NCBI GenBank assembly: GCA_964484045.1
Contig: CAZAEP010000001.1
Span: 14,539-78,538, forward strand
DNA length: 64,000 nt
Direction: 5' to 3'
Origin: J134 sp964484045
Lineage (GTDB): Bacteria > Pseudomonadota > Alphaproteobacteria > Sphingomonadales > Rhodothalassiaceae
Part shown: positions 55,326 through 63,932 of the stretch, piece after piece
How positions within the stretch are numbered: the stretch's first letter is position 1
How the letters are laid out: every line of letters starts with the position of its first letter
Position numbers and translations under genes: made by a program
Notes under the pieces: model-generated
Seen by the model: the letters and a program-made list of their open reading frames with translations, nothing else
Told to the model about the DNA's origin: nothing
Databases searched by the model: none

Positions 55326-55679
55326 CTAGCCCCTGGCCGCGTTCTTCGATTGCGCCGCGTCGATATGGGCGCGCGCGGTCGCGATGCGGGCTGCCTCCTG
55401 CCCGGCCTCGAGCGCCGCAAGACGCTTTTCCGCCCGCTCCGCCCGTCGTCTTTCCCGGCGCAGGACCAGCGCGCGCCGCGCCAGTGTCCAGAGCGCGACC
55501 GGAAGCACGAGAAAAACGCCGATGAGAATGCCGAGGAAGAGGACGAGATAGACCGGCATTCCGATCTGCCCGTCAAATCCGGGCAGGCTCAGGAACACGA
55601 CCGCGCGATTGGCGACGGCAAAAACGCTCAGCGCGATCACCAGGAAAAGGAGAAAGAGGAGGCTGGCGATGCGGCCCAT
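55326..55679 (-). CDS. LapA-domain (DUF1049) inner-membrane protein
   Basis: 117 aa from ATG 55679 (a TTG two codons earlier is possible). It has two transmembrane helices, FLLFLVIALSVFAVANRAVV and VYLVLFLGILIGVFLVLPVAL, then a basic coiled coil rich in Arg/Glu/Ala (RRERRRAERAEKRLAALEAG). This is the LapA layout, a protein that in E. coli works with LapB in LPS assembly control. Located between ihfB and pyrF; no LapB gene nearby. Confidence 0.8.
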   Translation of the reverse strand: MGRIASLLFLLFLVIALSVFAVANRAVVFLSLPGFDGQIGMPVYLVLFLGILIGVFLVLPVALWTLARRALVLRRERRRAERAEKRLAALEAGQEAARIATARAHIDAAQSKNAARG

Positions 55680-55691
55680 GGGCAAATCCGC

Positions 55692-55979
55692 TCAGCGCGG
55701 CTTGGCATTCAGGCGCTCGCGCAGGTCCTTGCCGGTCTTGAAATAGGGGACGCGCTTTTCTTCCACCGCGACCGCTTCGCCGGTGCGCGGATTGCGCCCC
55801 ATGCGAGCGGGCCGGGTCTTCACCGAAAAAGCCCCGAAGCCCCGGAGCTCGACCCGGTCGCCCCGGGCGAGCGCCTGGGTGATTTCCTCGAACACGGTGC
55901 TCACGATCCGCTCCACATCGCGATGATAGAGATGCGGATTGGCCTCGGCGAGCCTGGCGATAAGTTCCGACTTGATCAT
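55692..55979 (-). CDS. ihfB: integration host factor subunit beta
   Basis: 95 aa HU/IHF fold. The N-terminus MIKSELIARLAEANPHL and the arm GRNPRTGEAV with the intercalating Pro are typical; ELRGFGAFSV matches the IHF-beta family. With IhfA it bends DNA in recombination and transcription. It lies downstream of rpsA on the same strand, as in many alphaproteobacteria, with its own promoter-like element in the 217-bp gap. Confidence 0.92.
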   Translation of the reverse strand: MIKSELIARLAEANPHLYHRDVERIVSTVFEEITQALARGDRVELRGFGAFSVKTRPARMGRNPRTGEAVAVEEKRVPYFKTGKDLRERLNAKPR

Positions 55980-56040
55980 GGTTCGGTCCGTCCTGCCGCT
56001 ACCGGCCCCTCTTGCGGAAGAGCCGGGCTGAACATGCCTC

Positions 56041-56070
56041 AGCCTAGGCGAGCATCCCCGTCCGCGTCAA
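56041..56070 (-). promoter_or_regulatory. possible promoter for ihfB
   Basis: Minus strand TTGACG (56070-56065), 18-bp spacer, TAGGCT (56046-56041), 62 bp before the ihfB start. Confidence 0.4.
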
Positions 56071-56117
56071 GATAAGTCTCTGCACATCAAGCGCTTTCCA
56101 CCTGCCGCAGGAAGGAG

Positions 56118-56152
56118 ACGGCGCCCCCCCGAGTCCTCGGGGGACCGCCGTT
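56118..56152 (-). terminator. probable rpsA terminator hairpin
   Basis: The core CCCCCGA-GTCC-TCGGGGG (56126-56143) is flanked by CGGCG/CGCCG-like arms. In the minus direction it is followed by TCTCCTTCC. It lies about 50-70 nt after the rpsA stop. Confidence 0.5.
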
Positions 56153-56196
56153 CCACGTCTGTGCCGCCTGCCGGCGCGGGGCAGGGCGCCGCGTCG

Positions 56197-58182
56197 TCAG
56201 TCGTCGTCCGAAGCCGTCGCCTCGTCCTTCTTCGCGTCCTTCTTCGCGCTCTTCTTCGCCGTCTTCCCGGTGGCCTTCCCGGCAGCCGACGGCGTCTCGT
56301 CGGCGGCCGCTTGCGGGCTGTCCTTCTTCTTTGCCGGAGCCTTGGCCTTGCCGGGCTTCTTCTCGCCGGCCTCCGCCGTTTTCTCGTCTTTCTTCGCGTC
56401 GGCGTCGGCCACCTTTTCCGCGGTGTCCGCCGCCTTCTCCGCCTTGGCCTTGGGCTCCGTGGCCTGGGTCGCCTTCGACCCGGCCTTGCCCTCCCGGGCC
56501 TTCTGCAGCGCCGCGCCGAGGATATCGCCGAGGCTCGCCCCCGAGTCGCTGGTGCCGTACTGCGCCACGGCCTTCTTCTCCTCGGCCACCTCGAGCGCCT
56601 TGATCGACAGCGACACCTTGCGCTGATTGCGGTCGATGCCGGTGATCATGGCATCGACCTTGTCGCCCTTGGCGAAGCGGTCGGGACGCTGGTCGGCGCG
56701 ATCGCGGGCGAGATCGGAGCGCCGGATGAACGCCGTCATGCCGTCGCCGAGCGTGACCTCGATGCCGCCGTCGGTGACCGCGCTCACGGTGCAGGTGACG
56801 ACGTCGCCCTTCTTCTTGCCCGACACGGCCCCGAAGGGATCGCCCTCGAGCTGCTTGATGCCGAGGCTGATGCGCTCCTTGTCGATATCGACGTCGAGCA
56901 CCTTGGCCCTGACATGATCGCCCTTGGAGAACTGCTTGATCGCGTCCTCGCCCGACATGTTCCAGGCGATGTCCGACATGTGGACCATGCCGTCGACGTC
57001 GAAATCGAGACCGATGAAGAGACCGAACTCGGTGATGTTCTTGATCTCGCCCTCGACCACGCTGCCCGGCGGATATTTTTCGGCGAACGCCTCCCAGGGG
57101 TTTTCCAGACACTGCTTGAGACCGAGCGAGATACGGCGCTTGACCGGGTCGACCTCGAGCACCATGACCTCGACCTCCTGGCTCGTGGAGACGATCTTGC
57201 CGGGATGCACGTTCTTCTTCACCCACGACATCTCCGAGACATGGACGAGGCCCTCGACGCCGGGCTCGAGCTCGACGAAGGCGCCATAGTCGGTGATGTT
57301 GGTGACCACGCCCTTGATCTTCATGCCGACCGGGTATTTCGCCTCGACGCCCTCCCAGGGATCGGCCTGAAGCTGCTTCATGCCGAGGCTGATGCGCTGG
57401 CTTTCCCGGTTGATGCGGATGATCTGCACCTTGACGGTCTCGCCGATGCCGACGACATCGGTCGGATGACTGACGCGCTTCCACGCCATATCGGTGACAT
57501 GCAGCAGACCGTCGATGCCGCCGAGATCGACGAAAGCCCCGTAATCGGTGACGTTCTTGACCACGCCTTCGACGACATCCCCCTCCTTGAGCCTCTCGAG
57601 GAGCTCGGCCCGCTGTCCGGCCCGGGTCTCTTCGAGAACGGCGCGCCGCGAGACCACGATATTGCCGCGCCGACGGTCCATCTTGAGGATCTGGAAGGGC
57701 TGCGGGACATTGAGCAACGGCGTGATGTCGCGCACCGGACGGATGTCCACCTGGCTTCCCGGCAGAAAGGCGACGGCGCCGTTGAGATCGACGGTGAAGC
57801 CGCCCTTGACGCGGCCGAAGATCACGCCCTCGACCGGCTCCTCCTTGGCGAAGGCCTCTTCGAGATGGTTCCACGCCTCTTCGCGACGCGCCTTCTCGCG
57901 CGACAGCATGGCCTCGCCGAGCGCATTCTCGATGCGCTCGATATAGACCTCGACCTCGTCACCGACCTTGAGCTCGGACTCCCGTCCGGGGGCGGCGAAT
58001 TCGCGCACGGGCACCCGGCCCTCGGCCTTGAGGCCGACATCGATGACCGCCTGATCGCCTTCGATGGCGGTCACGATGCCCTTGACGACACGGCCTTCGA
58101 AACCGTCCTTGTCGGAGAGTGATTCGTTGAGAAGCGCCTCGAATTCCTCGCGCGAGGGCGCGTCGACTTGAAGTTCCGTCAT
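56197..58182 (-). CDS. rpsA: 30S ribosomal protein S1 with long Lys/Ala-rich C-terminal extension
   Basis: 661 aa. Six S1 repeats cover roughly residues 30-545, including EGVVKNVTDYGAFVDLGG and EGEIKNITEFGLFIGLD. The conserved end SDSGASLGDILGAAL is reached near residue 560, where alphaproteobacterial S1 normally stops. About 99 further residues follow, rich in Ala, Lys, Asp and Glu (KKPGKAKAPAKKKD; KKSAKKDAKKDE). S1 unwinds mRNA at the 30S entry. Downstream of cmk in the same direction. The extension is in frame and has no interrupting stop. Confidence 0.92.
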   Translation of the reverse strand: MTELQVDAPSREEFEALLNESLSDKDGFEGRVVKGIVTAIEGDQAVIDVGLKAEGRVPVREFAAPGRESELKVGDEVEVYIERIENALGEAMLSREKARREEAWNHLEEAFAKEEPVEGVIFGRVKGGFTVDLNGAVAFLPGSQVDIRPVRDITPLLNVPQPFQILKMDRRRGNIVVSRRAVLEETRAGQRAELLERLKEGDVVEGVVKNVTDYGAFVDLGGIDGLLHVTDMAWKRVSHPTDVVGIGETVKVQIIRINRESQRISLGMKQLQADPWEGVEAKYPVGMKIKGVVTNITDYGAFVELEPGVEGLVHVSEMSWVKKNVHPGKIVSTSQEVEVMVLEVDPVKRRISLGLKQCLENPWEAFAEKYPPGSVVEGEIKNITEFGLFIGLDFDVDGMVHMSDIAWNMSGEDAIKQFSKGDHVRAKVLDVDIDKERISLGIKQLEGDPFGAVSGKKKGDVVTCTVSAVTDGGIEVTLGDGMTAFIRRSDLARDRADQRPDRFAKGDKVDAMITGIDRNQRKVSLSIKALEVAEEKKAVAQYGTSDSGASLGDILGAALQKAREGKAGSKATQATEPKAKAEKAADTAEKVADADAKKDEKTAEAGEKKPGKAKAPAKKKDSPQAAADETPSAAGKATGKTAKKSAKKDAKKDEATASDDD

Positions 58183-58376
58183 CTCTTTGTGGTCTTCCTG
58201 AAAGGGGAGCTTTTCCTGCCGGCCGGTTGGCTCCGGCGGTCTTCTCCCGGGGCTCCTTGGGCTGCGACCATCGCCGCCCTTCCAATCTTCCCGGGAGCCA
58301 GTGGGCCCATCGTCAAAAACAAGAACCGAGCCTTGGGGCGGTCCCCAATGCCCGATCGCGGCCGATGTCGCCTTGG

Positions 58377-59021
58377 CTATCTCTTCGCCGCGAGACGCTC
58401 TTCGACGAGAGCCGCCGCGCGCGCGAACACGGCGTCTATAGACAATTCGCTGGTATCAAGCAAGATCGCGTCTTCGGCGCGGGCGAGAGGCGCCGCGGCG
58501 CGGTCGCTGTCACGGGCATCGCGGGCCTTGAGGTCGGCGAGCACGGTGGCGAAGTCCGTCCTCGCGCCCTTCGCCTCGAGCTCCCGATGGCGACGCCGGG
58601 CGCGTTCCTCGTCGCTCGCAGTGACGAAGAGCTTGAGGTCGGCATCGGGGCAGACGACGGTGCCGATGTCGCGGCCGTCGAGCACCGCGCCTTTCCTGCC
58701 CGCCGGTGGATGGGCCGCGAAATCGCGCTGGACGTCGAGAAGGCGTGCGCGCACCCGGGGGCTTGCGGCGACGATGGAGGCGGCCTCGCCGACGGCCTCG
58801 CTGCGCAGCTCGGGATCGTCGAGAAGCGCCCGGTCGAGTCTTGCCGCGGCGGCCTCCGCGGCCGCTTCGTCATGCGGGTCCTCGCCGGCGCGCAAGAGCG
58901 CAAGCCCGACAGCGCGATAGAGCGTGCCGGTATCGAGATAGGCGAGGCCGAATCGCTCCGCGAGCCGGCGCGCGAGCGTGCCCTTGCCGGATGCGGCCGG
59001 CCCGTCGATGGCGATGATCAT
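58377..59021 (-). CDS. cmk: cytidylate kinase
   Basis: 214 aa from ATG 59021. The P-loop is DGPAASGKGT (residues 6-15), DGRDIGTVV binds the acceptor nucleotide, and YLDTGTLYRA follows. It phosphorylates CMP and dCMP. The longer reading frame upstream lies across the neighbouring reductase and was rejected. cmk-rpsA order is classical; aroA, usual immediately upstream, is missing and an ArsC-like gene sits there instead. Confidence 0.93.
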   Translation of the reverse strand: MIIAIDGPAASGKGTLARRLAERFGLAYLDTGTLYRAVGLALLRAGEDPHDEAAAEAAAARLDRALLDDPELRSEAVGEAASIVAASPRVRARLLDVQRDFAAHPPAGRKGAVLDGRDIGTVVCPDADLKLFVTASDEERARRRHRELEAKGARTDFATVLADLKARDARDSDRAAAPLARAEDAILLDTSELSIDAVFARAAALVEERLAAKR

Positions 59022-59073
59022 GGCGCGCCCCCGCACCGGAGCGGCCGTGTCCCGAACGGTCGGATCCGGCCCA

Positions 59074-59421
59074 TCACAGGATGTCGAGAACCGCCTCGGG
59101 CGGTCGGCCGAGCGCCGCGCGTTCGCCGCGAATGACCACCGGCCGTTCGATGAGGCGCGGGTGCGCCGCCATGGCGGCAATCAGCGCGTCGCGCGCGAGC
59201 GCCGGATCATCGAGCCCGAGCTCCCGGTATTCGGGCTCCTTGCGGCGCATGAGCTCACGCGGCGTGCGGCCGAGCAGCCCGAGCACCCGATCGATCTCGT
59301 CGGCGTCCGGCGGGGTCTCGAGATAGAGCACGATCTTGGGCCGGATGCCGTGCTCTTCGAGCAGGGCCAGCGTCGCGCGCGATTTCGAGCAGCGCGGATT
59401 GTGCCAGATCACGGTTTCCAT
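59074..59421 (-). CDS. ArsC-family (glutaredoxin-type) arsenate reductase-like protein
   Basis: 115 aa from ATG 59421, with GAGGAGG upstream. The thioredoxin-like fold begins METVIWHNPRCSKSRATL, where the single Cys is in the active-site position of glutathione/glutaredoxin-linked ArsC. RKEPEYRELGL and the RPVVIRGERAALGRP segment supply the Arg anion-binding positions. No arsenic efflux or ArsR gene is nearby, so a true arsenate role is unproven; a YffB-like reductase is the alternative. It is 52 nt upstream of cmk. Confidence 0.78.
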   Translation of the reverse strand: METVIWHNPRCSKSRATLALLEEHGIRPKIVLYLETPPDADEIDRVLGLLGRTPRELMRRKEPEYRELGLDDPALARDALIAAMAAHPRLIERPVVIRGERAALGRPPEAVLDIL

Positions 59422-59557
59422 GACGGTCCTCCTCGGCAATCTTCGCGTCCCGTTTCCTAGCCTGCGCGGTCGGGGGCGGCAAGTACTGGGGCTTTCGCGC
59501 CGACGGTATGACGGTTAGGCTCCGAGCGGTCGAAAAAAGAGATGGGACCCGAAAATC

Positions 59558-62143
59558 ATGCTCGTCCGCACCGCGCTTCTCCTGTCGCTTCTGCTGCTCG
59601 TGACCGCCGCCCTCGCCGAACCGATGGACTATTATCTTCCCGACGGCGTCGATTACGACCCCGCCGTGCCGACACCCGAGCAGGTGCTCGGCCATCCGCT
59701 CGGGGCACGGCCGGCGCGCCATGACCGCTTCGTCGACTATATCCGCCTGGTCGCCGATGCCTCGCCGCGCATGCGGCGCACGACCATCGGCCATTCCCAC
59801 GAGGGACGCCCGATCGAGTTCATCGTCGTCTCGTCGCCGGAGAATCTGGCGCGGATCGACGACATCCGGGCCCGTCATCTGGCGTTGGGCGACCCCGACG
59901 GCGATGTCGTGCCCGGACCCGACATGCCGGTCGTCACCTGGCTCAATTTCGGCGTTCACGGCGCCGAGGCCTCGGGCATGGAGGCGGCGCTGCCGCTCGT
60001 CTATCACCTCGCCGCGGCGCGCGGTCCCGAGATCGAGCGGATGCTCGAAGAAAGCGTGATCCTGATCACCGCGGTCTTCAATCCCGACGGCCATGCGCGG
60101 CGCATCGACCATGTTCTCACATATCTTTCGAAGGTGCCGGTGACCGATCCGGCGCATGCGGCGCACGATCTGTGGATCGAGGCGCGGACCAACCACTACT
60201 GGTTCGATCTCAACCGCCAATGGCTGTTCCAGACCCAGCCCGAGGCGCAGGCGTGGATGCGGGCCTGGCACGCTTGGAAGCCGAATGTGACGGTCGACTA
60301 TCACGAGATGGGCTCGAACGCGACCTACTATTTCCACCCCGGCGTGCCGGCGCGCCGGAATCCGCTCATCCCGCCGCGCGCGCGGGACCTGGCGCAGAAG
60401 ATGGCGGCCTTCCACCGCGGCGTTCTCGATGCCGAAGCGCGGCTCTATTCCAGCGAGGAGGGCTTCGACAACTTCTATATCGGCAAGGGCTCGACCTATC
60501 CGCAGGTGAACGGCTCGATCGGCATCCTGTTCGAGGCCGCGGCCGCGCGCGGCGGTGCGATCGAGACCCCGAACGGCGTGCGCACGCTCGCCGACAATAT
60601 CCGCACCCATTTCCGCACCGCGCTGAGCTCGATCGCGGGCGCGCGCAATCTGCGCGCCGATCTCCTCGCCTATGAGCGGTGGTTCTTCCGCGACGCCGTC
60701 GCCGCCGCCGCGAAGGACAAGCGGGCGGCCTTCGTCTTCACCTCGCCCGACCGCGCGCGGCGCCTGCATTTCCTCGAGCTGCTCGAACGCAACGACATCG
60801 CCGCCTGGCATCTCGCACGGGATGTCCGCGTGGCGGGTCGGCTCTACCGGGCGGGCGAGAGCTATGTCGTGCCTCTGCGGCAGAAGCAGTATGTGCTCCT
60901 GCGCGGCATCTTCGACCGGCCGCGGGCGTTCGCCGAGGCGATCTTCTACGACGTCTCGGGCTGGACCGTGCCGCTCGCCTTCGACCTCGACCATGCGGCG
61001 ATGGGACGCGCCTTTCACCGCGATCTTCTCGGCGCCCGCGCGCATGCCGAATGGGCGCCGGCGCCCGTGCCCGATCGCGCGCGCTACGGCTATGTCTTTT
61101 CCTGGGACGACTATTATGCGCCCCGGGCGCTCTATCGCCTGCTCGCCGCCGGGGTGAAGGCCCGCGTGGCGCGCCGGCCCTTCCGCGCGGAGACGACGAA
61201 GGGCGCGATCGATTTCGCGCGCGGCGCCATCTTCGTGCCGCTCGCCGCGCGCGCCGGCGATCCCGAGCGCGCACATGCGGTGGTGCGCGAGATCGCGCGG
61301 AAGGACGGCATCGTCGTCTATGCTCTCGACTCGGGCCACACGCCGACGGCGGGGGCCGATTTCGGCGGCGGCGAGTCCTTCGCGACACTCGCGCGGCCCA
61401 CGGTCCTGCTCGTCTTCGACGGCGGCATCGCGCGCTATGACGCCGGCGAGGTCTGGCATCTTCTCGATGTCCGCATGCGCATGCCGGTGACGCTGGTGGA
61501 AAAGGCGCGGCTGGGGTCGATCGACTGGTCGCGCTACACGCACATCGTCCTGCCCGGCGGGCGCGCGGCGCTGCCCAAGGCGGTGCGCGCACGCCTCGAG
61601 CAGTGGATCGAGGCGGAGGGCGGAACCCTCATCGCCATGCGTCAGGGCGCCGAATGGGCGCAGAAGACGTTGTTCGGAGGAACAGGGAAGCCGGAAAAGC
61701 CGGGGAAGAAAAAGGATGCCGCGCCACCCGAGCGCCACGACTATGTCGAATATCCGCGCCGCGAGGCGGAGGACGTGATCGGCGGGGCGCTGTTCGAGAG
61801 CGACCTCGACATCACCCATCCACTCGGCTACGGCTTTCACGATCGCCGCATCGCCAGCCAGCGCAATACGACGATCGTGCTCGAGACGCCGCGCAATCCC
61901 TATGCGACAGTGGCGCGCTACGATCTCGAATCACCGCTCGTTGCAGGCTATGCCTCGGCGCGGCGGAAGCGCGAGATCGCCGGCTCGCCGATGCTGATCG
62001 CCGAGCGACGGGGCAAAGGCAGCGTCGTGCTGTTCGCCGACGATCCCAATTTTCGCGGTGTCTTCTATGGGACAAACAGATTGTTCATGAACGCGATCTT
62101 TTTCTCGCGCGCTTTCGCCGCGCCACGGTCCGAAGGGGAGTGA
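59558..62143 (+). CDS. secreted M14-type zinc carboxypeptidase-like protein
   Basis: 861 aa. A signal peptide (ALLLSLLLLVTAALA) is followed by an M14 domain: HSHEGRPIEF, then zinc ligands His134 and Glu137 in GVHGAEASGMEA, the substrate-binding DLNRQWL, and VDYHEMGSNATYYF for the third ligand region. The C-terminal part (about 620-700) is a glutamine-amidotransferase/DJ-1-like fold with HIVLPGGRAALPKAV, common in this subfamily. It probably trims peptides in the periplasm. No partner genes; the start has only a weak ribosome site. Confidence 0.8.
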   Translation: MLVRTALLLSLLLLVTAALAEPMDYYLPDGVDYDPAVPTPEQVLGHPLGARPARHDRFVDYIRLVADASPRMRRTTIGHSHEGRPIEFIVVSSPENLARIDDIRARHLALGDPDGDVVPGPDMPVVTWLNFGVHGAEASGMEAALPLVYHLAAARGPEIERMLEESVILITAVFNPDGHARRIDHVLTYLSKVPVTDPAHAAHDLWIEARTNHYWFDLNRQWLFQTQPEAQAWMRAWHAWKPNVTVDYHEMGSNATYYFHPGVPARRNPLIPPRARDLAQKMAAFHRGVLDAEARLYSSEEGFDNFYIGKGSTYPQVNGSIGILFEAAAARGGAIETPNGVRTLADNIRTHFRTALSSIAGARNLRADLLAYERWFFRDAVAAAAKDKRAAFVFTSPDRARRLHFLELLERNDIAAWHLARDVRVAGRLYRAGESYVVPLRQKQYVLLRGIFDRPRAFAEAIFYDVSGWTVPLAFDLDHAAMGRAFHRDLLGARAHAEWAPAPVPDRARYGYVFSWDDYYAPRALYRLLAAGVKARVARRPFRAETTKGAIDFARGAIFVPLAARAGDPERAHAVVREIARKDGIVVYALDSGHTPTAGADFGGGESFATLARPTVLLVFDGGIARYDAGEVWHLLDVRMRMPVTLVEKARLGSIDWSRYTHIVLPGGRAALPKAVRARLEQWIEAEGGTLIAMRQGAEWAQKTLFGGTGKPEKPGKKKDAAPPERHDYVEYPRREAEDVIGGALFESDLDITHPLGYGFHDRRIASQRNTTIVLETPRNPYATVARYDLESPLVAGYASARRKREIAGSPMLIAERRGKGSVVLFADDPNFRGVFYGTNRLFMNAIFFSRAFAAPRSEGE

Positions 62144-62153
62144 GCCTGCGCCC

Positions 62154-62618
62154 TCAACCGGTCTCGCTGCTGGACGCGCAATCGCGCGTCCCGTGCGCGG
62201 CGAAGGCGGCGAGTGCGGCATCGAAGATCAGCATCACCGAGCCGTGGCGCGAGGGGTGATCGCGAACCGGGAGAAAGATCTCGAGATCGTCCCAGGGCGG
62301 TGCGGGAACCGGCCCGCCCTCCCGGATCATCGCCGCAAAGGCACGCGCCGCGGGGGCGATGTCTTCGCATGTGCTGCCGACGAGCCGCGGGGCGACGAGC
62401 GCGGTCGTCGCCTGACCGAGCGCGCAGGCCCTGACCTCGAGCCCGAGCCGGGCGATGCGCGGGCCGTCGAACTGGGCGTCGAGCGTCAGCCGCGAGCCGC
62501 AGATGCGGCTCGTCCGCGACACCGTGACGTCGGGGTTTTCCAGGCGCTCGGTGAAGGGGATCTGCGTCGCCAGACGCAGGATGCGGCTGTTGTAGAGGGC
62601 GTCGAGACTCCGGTCCAT
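62154..62618 (-). CDS. iron-sulfur cluster assembly scaffold protein (SufU/IscU-like)
   Basis: 154 aa IscU-fold protein. It starts DALYNSRILRLATQIP, like the family, and keeps Cys at the positions SRICGSRL, VRACALGQA and, less typically, GSTCEDI; the middle motif is the conserved CALGQA. It is thought to offer a platform for Fe-S assembly, though this subfamily may not be the main scaffold. It is divergent from hisI, an arrangement frequent in alphaproteobacteria. The stop is 11 bp from the M14 gene end, convergent. Confidence 0.8.
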   Translation of the reverse strand: MDRSLDALYNSRILRLATQIPFTERLENPDVTVSRTSRICGSRLTLDAQFDGPRIARLGLEVRACALGQATTALVAPRLVGSTCEDIAPAARAFAAMIREGGPVPAPPWDDLEIFLPVRDHPSRHGSVMLIFDAALAAFAAHGTRDCASSSETG

Positions 62619-62697
62619 GATCGACTAGGTAAGCCGCGCGAACGCGAAATCCAAGAGTGCTTGCGCCTGCGCCGCGATCGCGGCAAGCTCGCGCGCC

Positions 62698-63156
62698 ATG
62701 AGCGACGACTTCCCCTTTGCGCCCCGCGGCGACCATCGCGAGATCGAGGAAGGCGACAGGCTGGCGCCCGCCTTCGACGCGCACGGTCTTCTGAGCGCCA
62801 TCGTCACCGACGCCGAGAGCGGCGAGGTGCTGATGCTCGCGCACATGAACGCCGAGGCGTTGCGCCGCACGCTCGAGACCGGCATCGCGCATTACTGGAG
62901 CCGCTCGCGGCGGCGCCTGTGGAAGAAGGGCGAACGCTCGGGCCATGTGCAGGAGGTTCTCGAGGCGCGCATCGACTGCGATCAGGACGCGCTCTGGCTC
63001 AGGGTGCGCCAGCACGGCCCCGGCGCCTGCCATGTCGGCTACAGGAGCTGCTTCTACCGCCGCATCGAACGCGAGGGCCCCCGGCGCGGCGGGCTTGAAT
63101 TCGTCGCCGGGAAGGTCTTCGATCCCGGTCGGGTCTATGACGAGGAGAACGGGTGA
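62698..63156 (+). CDS. hisI: phosphoribosyl-AMP cyclohydrolase
   Basis: 152 aa, single-domain HisI without the HisE part. The motifs HYWSRSRRRLWKKGERSGHVQ and DCDQDALWLRV carry the Asp and Cys ligands for Zn and Mg, with a C-terminal Cys in CHVGYRSCF. It opens the purine ring of PR-AMP in histidine synthesis. It is away from any other his gene here. gloB overlaps its stop by GTGA. Confidence 0.93.
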   Translation: MSDDFPFAPRGDHREIEEGDRLAPAFDAHGLLSAIVTDAESGEVLMLAHMNAEALRRTLETGIAHYWSRSRRRLWKKGERSGHVQEVLEARIDCDQDALWLRVRQHGPGACHVGYRSCFYRRIEREGPRRGGLEFVAGKVFDPGRVYDEENG

Positions 63157-63932
63157 GGATGGCCGCCGCGCTTGAAACCGATCTCCTGCCCGTGCTCAGG
63201 GACAATTATGTCCACATCGTGCGCGAGCCCCGCAGCGGCGCCGTCGCCGTCGTCGATCCCGCGGTCGCGGACCCGGTGATCGCGGCGCTCGAGGCGCGCG
63301 GACTTGTGCCCGGGCTCATCCTGTGCACGCATCATCACCCCGACCATGTCGGCGGCGTGCCGGGCCTCAAGGCGCGTTTCGGCGCCGAAGTGATCGCACC
63401 GGCCGCGGAGCGCCGGCGCATCGCCATGGCGGACCGCTGGGTCGCGGAGGGGGACGGGATCGCGCTCGGCGCCGCGACCGCACGCGTGATCGCGGTGCCC
63501 GGACACACGGCGGGCCATGTCGCCTATCATTTCCCGCACGAAAAGGTGCTCTTTTGCGGCGATACCCTGTTCTCGCTCGGCTGCGGCCGCCTTTTCGAGG
63601 GCACGCCGGAGGAGATGTGGGCGTCGCTTCTGAAGATCCGCGCCCTCGATCCCGAAACCCGGCTCTGTTGCGCCCATGAATATACCGAGGCCAATGGCCG
63701 TTTCGCGCTCAGCCTCGAGCCGGAAAACACGGCGCTTCAGGCCCGCATGCGGGAGGTGATCGCCCTGCGCCGGGACGGCCGGCCCACTCTGCCCACACGG
63801 CTCGATCGCGAATGCGCGACCAATCCCTTCCTCAGGCCCGAGAGCCCGGAGATCCGCCGCAGGCTCGGAATGGAGGCGGCAAGCGATGTCGCGGTCTTCG
63901 CGGAAATCCGCCGGCGCAAGGATCGGTTCTGA
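63153..63932 (+). CDS. gloB: hydroxyacylglutathione hydrolase (glyoxalase II)
   Basis: 259 aa from GTG 63153, which overlaps the hisI stop; ATG 63159 is an equal option, both served by GAGGAG. Metallo-beta-lactamase fold with THHHPDHVGG, GHTAGHVAYHF, CGDTLFSLGCGRLFEGT and the C-terminal HEYTEAN, all glyoxalase II signatures. It hydrolyses S-lactoylglutathione to lactate and glutathione. The remaining 68 bp of the window after it show nothing identifiable. Confidence 0.93.
   Translation: MRMAAALETDLLPVLRDNYVHIVREPRSGAVAVVDPAVADPVIAALEARGLVPGLILCTHHHPDHVGGVPGLKARFGAEVIAPAAERRRIAMADRWVAEGDGIALGAATARVIAVPGHTAGHVAYHFPHEKVLFCGDTLFSLGCGRLFEGTPEEMWASLLKIRALDPETRLCCAHEYTEANGRFALSLEPENTALQARMREVIALRRDGRPTLPTRLDRECATNPFLRPESPEIRRRLGMEAASDVAVFAEIRRRKDRF

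Noticed and set aside
58183..58376. TTGACG element (58316-58311, minus) as a separate rpsA promoter.
   Set aside because: The nearest -10-like hexamer is about 21 bp away, outside normal spacing.
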